From: Dipteris shenzhenensis
Taxonomy: Eukaryota; Polypodiophyta; Polypodiopsida; Gleicheniales
DNA length: 64,000 nucleotides
Direction: 5' to 3' (one strand)
Assembly: GCA_047967505.1 (NCBI GenBank)
Contig: CM106539.1
The notes under the pieces were generated by a model that was not told the DNA's origin, did no database searches, and saw nothing but the letters and a program-made list of their open reading frames with translations. The translations under genes and the position numbers were made by a program. Within the stretch, counting starts at the first letter, position 1. The number at the start of each line of letters is the position of its first letter. This document shows, piece after piece, positions 56,299 to 64,000 of the stretch.

Positions 56299-56870
56299 TT
56301 AGCCTGGGTTATCGTGGCGCTCGCGCAGGCAATTATTCCATTCGAGGTTGCCAAGGTCATTTCCAATACATCCGTTAAGGTCGAGGGAGCTGTGGATGGC
56401 GCTGCCATCGTCAGCTCCGGTGAGGCAATTGCCAGAGAGGATGCCGGCAGGCGTGAGCTCCATTGACGTGCAGGTGCGGGAGAAGTCGCAGTCGCGAGTG
56501 CGAGCAAACACAGTGGGACCCATGCACACCACGCACTCCAGATTTCCGTTTGAGTTGGCCACCCGCCTGTCCAGACGGATGGAGGTCGCTACCTCTGCCC
56601 CCGCATTGTTGTCGCAGTTGGCGTCCATCTGCATCCACTGGTTGTTTTCGATGCTCCGGAACCCCGTGATGGTGCACGAGTGCTGAAAGTTTTGCCAGCA
56701 ATCGTCTGCAAGCTGCAAAGCACGTCGAGCGATCAAGAACAAGCAACAACAGAGAGAAACGCAGATCATTCAAACAAGAAATTGAGGGAGAGAACTTATT
56801 GGGTCCTTACTGCTGCTCGCGGAAAAAGCATCATAACTACTAAAGGGGACAGGATGATCGCCGTCTTCAT
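56299..56870 (-). CDS. Secreted cyanovirin-N homology (CVNH) lectin-like protein
   Basis: Two exons: 56870-56811 (20 codons) and 56712-56299, joined by a 98 bp intron with GTAAGG donor and TTTGCAG acceptor, phase 0; total 157 residues. Exon 1 is a signal peptide (MKTA, IILSPLVVMMLF, PRAALA), so secretion is expected. The mature part has the twofold CVNH repeat: F29..C33..C53..SIRLD..NGNLE79 and F97SRTC101..C116..SSLDLN..GNLEW145. C33/C53 and C101/C116 match the two conserved disulfides. Six more cysteines (25, 80, 83, 95, 135, 148) could form further bonds. CVNH proteins are small carbohydrate-binding domains (high-mannose type in cyanovirin-N itself) known from cyanobacteria, filamentous fungi and ferns. 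Sugar specificity here is unknown. No frame damage; the exon-2-only frame from 56769 lacks a proper start. It is the only intact host-like gene here. Confidence 0.9.
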
Positions 56871-56941
56871 CGTCGCACGCATATTTCCTACTGGACATAG
56901 ACAGTTGAGGCTGAGATACGATCAATGATCCACTCATCATG

Positions 56942-56949
56942 ATTTTATA
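56942..56949 (-). promoter_or_regulatory. TATA box of the CVNH gene
   Basis: TATAAAAT on the minus strand lies 72 bases upstream of the CVNH start codon, which leaves a short leader of about 40 bases. Confidence 0.6.
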
Positions 56950-57083
56950 CCTGAAACTCGACATTAGTCGGAGATGACATTTTTAGTCGGCGGGAATATA
57001 TACTTGACAATCGACTTAGTCGACAACAATCACATTCCTCTCACCGCTTGTCGTCCCGCTCACCCTTGCAGAGTTTGATGGTC

Positions 57084-57332
57084 GGTGTGTAGTGCTTGTC
57101 GGGAGAAGCTCCTTCCAAAAGAGGTTCCCGGGTTTGATAGTCTTGATAGGCAGTCTTGCGACTACACCATCTCTTATCTTGGCTTTCACATGTCGATGCT
57201 TGACACCGGTGTGTAGTGCTTGTCGGGAGAAGCTCCTTCCAAAAGAGGTTTTACGGGTTTGATAGTCTTGATAGGCAGTCTTGCGACTGCACCATCTCTT
57301 ATCTTGGCTTTCACATGTCGATGCTTGACACA
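57084..57332 (+). repeat. 124 bp tandem duplication upstream of the CVNH gene
   Basis: GGTGTGTAGTGCTTGTCGGG through CACATGTCGATGCTTGACAC occurs at 57084-57207 and 57208-57332 with only a few differences. It lies 135-390 bp upstream of the TATA box. Minus-strand frames through both copies are open (KIRDGVVARLPIKTIKPGNL), so a captured exon is possible. Confidence 0.92.
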
Positions 57333-57690
57333 CGATAAAGCTATGGACCCTTAGTGTTGCTCGCGGTCTTAATACGATGTCTTAATTTTCGTAATAAGAT
57401 GTTCAAAAGACCCTTCTTAGAGCTTATGTGGACGACATGTTGGCAGTTTCACATGTAAGGCAAGGAATTCCTGAGGCCGTAGATGCAAGTTATTGTAGAG
57501 TTTTGAACAGTAAACTTTGAAAGTTTATGAGATATTTCCTTGAAAATGGATGAAACTTACACTCGTCTACGTAGAAGAGAAAATTTGAATTCTCCGTAAC
57601 TTGTGAACTACATCCGAGCAGGTAGCTGTATTGACATGGAATAGTTTTTATTTCTATGTTGTAATTTTAGGATATAACCACACTTATTGT
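57333..57690. other. No recognisable gene
   Basis: No domain, RNA gene or repeat seen. Confidence 0.5.
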
Positions 57691-58930
57691 TTTTAGAAAA
57701 TTGAATCAGCACATAGCAATTTGAATTTGGTACATAGCACTTCGTATTCAATCAACACATAACACTTTACGCTCTACACATAATACTATGGGGGAAGAGT
57801 TACCACACTTCCTTACCAAAGATATAAGACCAAGGAATGTGCCTTTCTTTGGGTTCATTTCAATTTGCATTTGGCAGAAAGCACTTTTAATTTTGCACAT
57901 AGCATTTTGCATCAGCTAGCATACAACATTTTGCATTTGGCTTATAGTACTTTGCATTTAGTACATAACCATACATTTGTGTGGGGGGAGAGTTGGCACA
58001 CTTCCTCTCCAAAAATTATAAGACCAAGGAACGTGTCCTTCCTTGAGTTTGTATCTAGCACATATCAATTTGCATATAGCACATAGAAATTGAGTTTAGC
58101 ACATAGCACTTGCACTTGTCGAATACTTCTACATAATTTATCTTCTAATTCATTTCAGCTGCATTTGCCACAAAGCACTTTTAGTTTTGCACATAGCATT
58201 TTGAATATGGCATATAGTACTTTGCATTTGGCTTATAGTAATTTGCATTTACCACATAACCACACATTTGTGTGGGGGGACAGTTGGCACACTTCCTCTC
58301 CAAAAATTATAAGACCAACGAACCTGCCCTTCCTTGGGTTCATATCGATTTGTATCTAGGACATAGCAATTTGTATGTAGCACATAGCACTTTGAGTTTA
58401 GCACATAGCACTTTGCATTTGGTACATTGCACTTTGCACTTGTTGGATACTTTTGCAGAATTTGTCTTCTTATTCATTTCAATTTGCATTTGCCACAAAG
58501 CAATTTTAATTTTGCACATAGCAGTTTGAATCTGGCATATAGCACTTTGCATTTAGCTTATAGTACTTTGCATTTAGCACATAACCACACATTTGTGTGG
58601 GGGGAGAGTTGGCACACTTCCTCTCCAAAAATTATAAGAGCACGGATATCAATTTGGATCTAGGACATAGCAATTTGTATATAGCACATAGCAATTTGTA
58701 TATAGCACATAGCAATTTGAGTTTAGCACATAGAAATTTGCATTTGGCTTATAGTACTTTGCATTTAGCATATCACCACACATTTCTTGGAAACTTACTC
58801 TCCAAAAATTATACAACCAAAGAAAATACCCTTTCTTGGGCCCTTAACACTTTAAATTGATCACATAACATTTTGCATTTAGCATATAGCAATTTGAATT
58901 TGGCACCCAGAAATTCATTTTGTACATGGA
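57690..58930 (+). repeat. Nested tandem repeats with ATTTGTGTGGGGGGAGAGTT
   Basis: A large unit of about 290-325 bp is marked by ACACATTTGTGTGGGGGGA, GTTGGCACACTTCCTCTCC and AAAAATTATAAGACCAA at about 57970, 58262 and 58588, with degenerate ones near 57785 and 58775. Between them run many ~18-21 bp units of the type TAGCACATAGCAATTTG and TTGCATTTGGCTTATAGTAC. Confidence 0.9.
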
Positions 58931-59463
58931 ACCTTACATTTCATATGTAACCACTTGTTAGTGTGGGAGGAGAATCTGCACGGATATCTTTATGCATCGC
59001 ATGCTTAAACAAGCTAGTTTCATGGCTTTTATCAAGGGTTATTCACCTACATGCTTGTTTAGGACAATAAGGAAAATTTGAACAAACTTGCTGGAGCAGT
59101 GACAATCCTTGAAGCATAAATGGAACATGCAAATGAATCTTTCTATGTACCTAAACATTGGAGTAAGGAGAGCAAATATCATGGTGTGGCTGGCCTACAA
59201 TCCATGCAACGCTTCTAGATTTTGCTTAGTATGTCATGGCCTAAAGACTACAAAATGGAGAACAAGAACAGCTCACCTTCGATAATTGGGAAAATAAATG
59301 ACACTACACGACATATGGACATCGAAATAAAGTACTTTTACTTCCAAAAGACTATAGAGATTGCAACACGTTCAACGGATTGGTAGAAATTGGACCACCA
59401 ATCCTCATCAATGTGTGCAATGCTTGGCGTTTGAATCTGGCTTTCCATAGAAGGAAATGGAAA
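58931..59463. other. No recognisable gene
   Basis: Plus-strand pieces around 59090-59230 (EHANESFYVPKHWSKESKYH) look protein-like but interrupted; no family recognised. Confidence 0.4.
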
Positions 59464-59724
59464 TCAACCCTCTTCTACTTCTTCCTTTGGCAGTTTTCGT
59501 GAGACTCTTTCATCTAGCCAAGCCTTGATGTCGGAGAATATGACTTCCACGTCCTCATCATATTCCCATGCTAATAATGCATGCCACATATTTTCGTAGA
59601 GCTTGAGAGTCTTGTCAATGCTCTTGCCAATCTCGAAAAGGGATTTACTGATAGTAGGGTCAGTGACAACATCACGGCCACCATGCATAACAATGAATGG
59701 AAGGCTTAGAGGGCCTCTCTATGT
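59464..59724 (-). pseudogene. C-terminal exon of a caffeoylshikimate esterase / monoacylglycerol lipase-type hydrolase
   Basis: The frame LSLPFIVMHGGRDVVTDP, TISKSLFEIGKSIDKTLKLY, ENMWHALLAWEYDEDVEVIF, SDIKAWLDERVSRK is the C-terminal part of plant alpha/beta-hydrolases of this group. The catalytic Asp (RDVVTDP) and His (MWHALL) of the Ser-Asp-His triad are kept. The exon probably starts after the CTAAG or nearby AG at about 59715. The nucleophile elbow GxSxG and earlier exons were not found up to 61 kb, so it is either the last exon of a gene with a long intron or a fragment. Members cleave ester bonds of monoacylglycerol or caffeoyl shikimate (lignin pathway); substrate cannot be told from this part. 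Confidence 0.7.
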
Positions 59725-61080
59725 CTCGCTGAGGCTGGGGACTCAGAGGCTGCCCATTTAGCATCAGCTCGTTTCATGGGAATAACATCCCCCCGTGTCT
59801 ATGTTGATGAGTTGCAGGCAAAAGCAAACAAGTTGAACCTCCTGCAACTTGCTATGTAGGTCTTCAGCACAAGGGAGTGAACATTGTTGTTGGCAATTTC
59901 AGAGAATGATAACCTCATTTTACCAGTTCAACCAGTCTAGCAGTGGAATGATGGGTTGGAATTTGGAAAATCCAGGCAGCTAGGGCAATAGTCCACTGTT
60001 AGGAAAATGGCATCACTCAGCATTTTGCATGCACGAGGCTGCAAAAGGATCTTGCTAGTAGGGCTCCCCAAGCTCCACTGGTTGGCACGGGGAGGCCCTC
60101 TTACATCTTGAAGATGCTCACTCAAATACAAAGTGACCCTATGCAATTCCTAGGCCGTACTGCTGCATACCTGCGTAGGCTCTACTTGGACAGTGCCAAT
60201 TCAAAGTGACCCTCAGCAATTCCTAGGCTATACTGAGCCTAGGTTTTACCTGCATACCTGCACGGGCTCTACTTGGGTTTTACTTGCATACCTGCGCATG
60301 TTCTACTTGGACAGTGCCAATTTAGCGGGGTTTTTGAAGGAAAGGTCTTTAATTCTTTGGTTGGAACAATGCCCCAAGTGGGAACCATCATACTGAAGAA
60401 ATTAAACATTTAAGGAGAGGCCAGGGTAGCTTAATCGAGTCAAATATCTTCACATTGGGGAGAGTGCCATCAAAAGCATCAGGGGCGGTGAGAATTCCAT
60501 CGATGTTGCAAAGTAAGGCAAATTTCAAGCAACATTTTCTCGAAGTCACTCACTAGGATCAAAAGAGAGAGATCAATTCTCTATTGCTGCATCATAGCAA
60601 ACAACCTGCAAGTCTTGGTGTAGAGGAAATCCTGGGACAAATCTTCAGGTTGAAATGGAGGGGTTGACGGCCTGAAATTATAGTGAGCAAACAATGAGAA
60701 TGGATCGCAACATTCGGCCGGAGGTGAAGTAGAGAATCCTACACTTGTAATGGCTCCTGTAGAGCTGTGAGACAAAAGGGAGGGATCATGTCTTTGGCAT
60801 GCGTATGGCTTGGAGAGCGTACCTTCAATATTTTCCATCTCTGCTACCATATGCGATGGAAGAAATTGATTGTCTTTGTAGTCATACTGGTTGTTGTCTC
60901 GGAGATTTGACTGGGTAATCTTGGATGGAATCATCTGCATAGGAAACACCAACAAGATGGTTTTCATCATCATCATCCAAGTCTCATTCAGCTGGGAGCA
61001 AAGCATTAGCAGTGTCTAGCCACAGCATCACAAGAAACTTCTAGCACTACGCTCATGGGTTCCAAGATTCTCCTATAGTG
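59725..61080. other. No recognisable gene; short repeats at 60.15-60.33 kb
   Basis: A minus-strand frame of 141 codons (61006-60581, with NQYDYKDNQFLPSHMVAEME) has normal composition but no recognisable family and could be an exon. CATACCTGCG..(T/G)CTCTACTTGG recurs three times between 60160 and 60320. Confidence 0.4.
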
Positions 61081-61307
61081 GTAGAGCCACTACAAGGCAT
61101 AGGTCCTTTTTTCGATGAAAATACCGACGCTTTTTACATTAAATTTTTTTATAAACGGGTACAAACGTCGTTATTAAAGTCGTTAAAAGCATCGAAAAAG
61201 AACCGTCACTATATAGCGATGTTGATAGTGACACTGATAAACATCACTATATAGCGACACTACTAAACGTTGCTATATAGTGACGATTAATAGAACTTAA
61301 AAAAAAT

Positions 61308-61359
61308 CATTAGTGGGGCTAAACAGGGCCATAGCAAGCCCTGTTTTGCCCCACTAATG
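61308..61359. repeat. 22 bp inverted repeat (hairpin), one mismatch
   Basis: CATTAGTGGGGCTAAACAGG (61308 on) pairs with GCCCTGTTTTGCCCCACTAA (61338 on) around the 8 base loop CATAGCAA. A T-rich run follows. This hairpin is absent from copy 1 at 20.49 kb, where homology stops just before it. Confidence 0.92.
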
Positions 61360-61591
61360 CTTTTTTTTTTGTAATTACAAAAAAAAGTCTTTTATTACAA
61401 AATTTCCCTTGCGAAAAGGGTGATACAAATTCGATCAAATGAAATGATCGAGCAACAAAAGCATATACATGTCGAACATATACAAAATTGTTTGTTATAA
61501 AATTACCCTTTCGAAAAGGGTGATACAAAATTGCTCAAACGAGCAGATATACAAAATGACATACATGGCAAAGTATATGGAAACTACTACT

Positions 61592-63087
61592 ACTCATTTG
61601 AATCGTCCTCATCGTCCTCGTCCTCGTCCTCATCTTGTTGGCCTGATCCTTGGTCCTTGTGAGCTGCTGCGCCTTCTCCCTGATCCTTGTCACGTGCGTC
61701 TGATCCCTGGCCCTAGTGATCGCTCGCCTCCGGTGATGGGACGCTCAAGCTTTGACCCTAAGAGTGAACCATATAAATTGAAAATTAGATTGGAACTTAA
61801 AGAATAAAATAATTTAAAAAGGAGATTACAAGTAGGAGTAGACTTATATTGTTCGAGCAGCCACGGCCTCAACCCAATCGATCGTCGCTGCCATTGCCAC
61901 TTGCGCAATAAACCATGGCTTTGTTCCTATGCAAAATGCACGTCGCATCTCTGCATCTATAGGAAGATGACCCATCGCAGCTTGATGCGGATCCAATTTA
62001 CGCGAGTTAGAGTTAGATAAAGTGCATGTAATATGTAGTAAAACAAATAGAACAATACATTAAATGAGAAGAAGTAGACTTACCATGGTTGCCTCGAATG
62101 CCAACCATCTGCCTACACTAAAGTGTGAAGTACCTTTTGAGTACCTATGATGTCTAGCCGTCTCTTCATAGCCCTCCTCTGACCCTCAAACATTTCATGA
62201 TGGTCCCTATTCTACTTCTTAAAGAACTTCCAATCAGCTTTGTCTACCCAACTGGGTTTAGCCATCCCCTTTACGATGGAAGTACGCAAGGTTGATCTAC
62301 AGTGTTGCAAGACCAAACCCATGTGCTTTCACATATTTAGCAATGCCACTCTTGAAGTGATGGCTCATCAACCGCCTCATGATGGCCATCACTACTTTGC
62401 CCTTTCTATCTTCTATTATCTCTCTGGCAGCCGTGATTTGATAGGAGAGATCCTCTAATGAGTAAGGAGGACTGATGGTACCAGAGTCAGAAGGAGTGGA
62501 AGCTGTGCGAGCGCTTCCAGAGCGAGGAGTAACAGTGGGAGTAGGAGAGGGCAAGGGACCTGACTGATACTGTGTCTCTGGACCAAGTAGAGACCTGTAG
62601 GGATGTGAGTGTGCTGATTCGTCTAATCTCCTAACTCAGCACAACATAAGCAGCCCCTCCTACTCTTCCTTCCCTTACGAGAGGCACGTGCAAGTGATGA
62701 CCCCTCGGTCAAAGGGGCATGAGGGGATGGCTAGGCAGTAGGTCTAGCCATCGGTGTAGGGGAGGGAATTGCTGAGGTCCTCTGAGATAACAAAGAGAAG
62801 GATCTCACTGCCTCCTCATTGGTCATTGACTATGCTACAAACTCATCGAGACTCCTGACAAAGCCATGTGCGGCTAGCAAAGGAATTCCTTGAGGGGTAG
62901 TCGCAGTGCTATGTCCGAGAGGAGTCGGACCAGGGGTAGTCGTAGTGCTAGGTCCAAGAGGAGTCCGACCAGGGGGAGTCCCCTCAAGTGTTGCCTGAGA
63001 GGAATCAAAGTCCTCTGGAGCATATAGATCGTGATGTCTCCTCCTGCAAGGCTGTCTATACTCGTCAGACGTGCGATGTGATCCCAT
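61592..63087 (-). pseudogene. CACTA-type transposon ORF1, copy 2
   Basis: Homologous to 18586-20158. Exon 1 starts MGSHRTSDEYRQPCRRRHHD (63087; MLD start at 63096) and keeps DFDSSQATLEGTPPGRTPLG, a stop after DEFVA as in copy 1, SPPYSLEDLSYQITAAREII and MRRLMSHHFKSGIAK. About 150 bp are deleted near 62340, joining SGIAK to the MGLVLKHR region in a wrong frame. Exon 2 (about 61983-61850) reads QAAMGHLPIDAEMRRAFCIG; exon 3 (61755-61592) ends DEDEDEDDEDDSNE. Introns match copy 1. Inactive by the deletion and stops. Confidence 0.8.
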
Positions 63088-63119
63088 GTCTAACATAGAT
63101 ACAAACACAAAAACAAAAA

Positions 63120-64000
63120 ACAAAATACAAACATAAGCATAAGCATAAGCATGAGCATATGTCTCCTTCTCTTATGCTTATGCTCATGCATATGTCTCCT
63201 CTTATGCATATGCATAAGCATAAGAGCATAAGAGCATGAGCATAAAAAAGGGGAAAGAGGGAAGAAGAGGGAAAGGAAAAGAGGGAGGAAAAGAGGAAGA
63301 AGAGGGAAAGGAAAAGAGATTGGAAGAGGGGAAAGAGAGAAGAAGAGGGAAAGGAAAGAGGAAAAGAAGAGAGAAGAAGAGGGAAAGAAGAGTGAAAGAA
63401 GAGAAGAGAAGAGGGAAAAGAGAAAGAAGAGGAGAAGAGGAAGAAGAGGGAAAGGAAAAGAGATTAGAAGAGGGGAAAGAGAGAAGAAGAGGGAAAGGAA
63501 AGAGGGAAAGAAGAGAGAAGAAGAGGGAAAGAAGAGGAAGAAGAGAGGCAAGAGGAAAAGAGAACGAAGAGGAAAAGAGGAGGGAAAAGAGCAGAAGAGG
63601 AGGGAAAAGAGGAGGGAAAAGAGGAGGAGGAAGAGAGGAGGGAAAAGAGGAGGGAAAAGAGGGGCGAAAAGAGGAGAAAAGAGAAAAAGAGGGAAAGGAA
63701 AGAGAGATTGGAAAAGGGGAAAGAGGGAAAGAAAGAGAGAAGAAGAGGGAAAGGAAAGAGGGAAAAAGAGACATATGCTCATGCTTATGCATGAGCATAT
63801 GTCTCCTTCTCTTATGCTCATGCATAAGCTTTAGCATGAGCATGTGTCTCCTCTTATGCATAAGCATGAGCATAAGCATAAGAGAAGGAGACATATGCTC
63901 ATGCTTATGCTTATGCATGAGCATAAGAACATGAGCATGAAATAGGGAAAAGAGGGGGGGAAAGACGAGAAGAGAGAAGAAGAGGGAAAGGAAACATAGA
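63120..64000 (-). repeat. Purine tracts with ATGCTCATGC palindromes (ORF1 leader)
   Basis: The inverted counterpart of 17166-18580: palindromic blocks at 63130-63245 and 63775-63935 surround a 500 base run of almost pure purines (GAAGAGGGAAAGGAAAGAGG-like). It sits immediately upstream of ORF1 copy 2 and continues past the window edge. Confidence 0.9.

Larger units (their letters stand above)
61088..64000. mobile_element. CACTA element, left part, extends beyond the window
   Basis: CACTACAAGGCATAGG at 61088 is a canonical CACTA terminus. Subterminal repeats with (T)CACTATATAGCGAC in both orientations fill 61195-61290. A hairpin, the ORF1 tail, ORF1 on the minus strand and the purine/palindrome leader follow. 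The right end is outside the window, so size and TNP2 content are unknown. Confidence 0.82.

Noticed and set aside
56299-56769. CVNH start at 56769 in a single exon
   Set aside because: That frame begins inside intron sequence; the upstream exon 56870-56811 gives a proper signal peptide, GT..AG borders and a TATA box at the right distance.
57016-57333. Organelle DNA insertion
   Set aside because: I could not match it to any plastid or mitochondrial gene; only the tandem duplication is supported.
63090-63934. Frames of 230-243 codons on both strands
   Set aside because: Same purine/palindrome repeat as at 17-18 kb; low complexity.

Overview
The window reads as a piece of a large, repeat-dominated plant nuclear genome, most likely a fern. 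Coding signals are nearly all plant transposable elements (Ty3/gypsy, Ty1/copia, L1-type LINE, CACTA/En-Spm), introns have GT..AG borders, and the one intact host-like gene (56.3-56.9 kb, minus) encodes a secreted cyanovirin-N homology (CVNH) protein. Among land plants that family is best known from ferns such as Ceratopteris. The taxon is an inference from this gene plus the general character of the sequence.

Layout. 1-5.4 kb: minus-strand Ty3/gypsy gag-pol, split between protease and reverse transcriptase by a 1.1 kb composite insert (purine/palindrome repeat, nested MITE, copia gag fragment, CACTA tail), followed by a broken RNase H-like gene. 5.4-12.2 kb: minisatellites, a ~182 bp satellite, purine-rich and AT-rich tracts, two strong hairpins. 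12.3-16.2 kb: decayed LINE truncated in its reverse transcriptase and abutting an inverted copia gag. 17.2-21.1 kb: a CACTA-type ORF1 with its pyrimidine/palindrome leader, then a TNP2 N-terminal fragment. 21.2-24.9 kb: CACTA-like terminus, subterminal repeats and a broken DUF7869-like gene. 25.0-27.5 kb: two 1.08 kb LTRs around 316 bp of residual pol. 28.5-31.7 kb: satellite arranged as a three-monomer higher-order repeat. 31.8-38.5 kb (copy L) and 44.96-51.41 kb (copy R): two inverted copies of one CACTA family whose termini read CACAACAA instead of CACTA; R is complete end to end with a 3 bp AGA target duplication. Between them lies a gypsy-CACTA-copia chimera. 51.4-56.2 kb: degenerate host or transposon exons (RING-like, BED finger). 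56.3-57.3 kb: CVNH gene and a duplicated upstream segment. 57.7-58.9 kb: nested repeats. 59.5 kb: last exon of a caffeoylshikimate esterase/monoacylglycerol lipase-type gene. 61.09 kb to the end: another CACTA element with a CACTACAAGG terminus, an inverted ORF1 and the purine/palindrome leader.

How the parts relate. The two families of CACTA genes explain most of the complex sequence. In L/R, ORF1 and TNP2 are divergently transcribed; L lost TNP2 exons 1-3 and R lost the DUF4218 part, so neither encodes a whole transposase, but R keeps both termini. L has lost most CpG sites in its AGACGCG subterminal repeats while R keeps them, consistent with L being older or more heavily methylated. The second CACTA family (18.6, 43.2 and 61-64 kb, with tail only at 1.8 kb) shows repeated capture of, or fusion to, LTR-retrotransposon fragments. 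Only the CVNH gene appears intact. All protein family calls are by eye from motifs; no database search was run.
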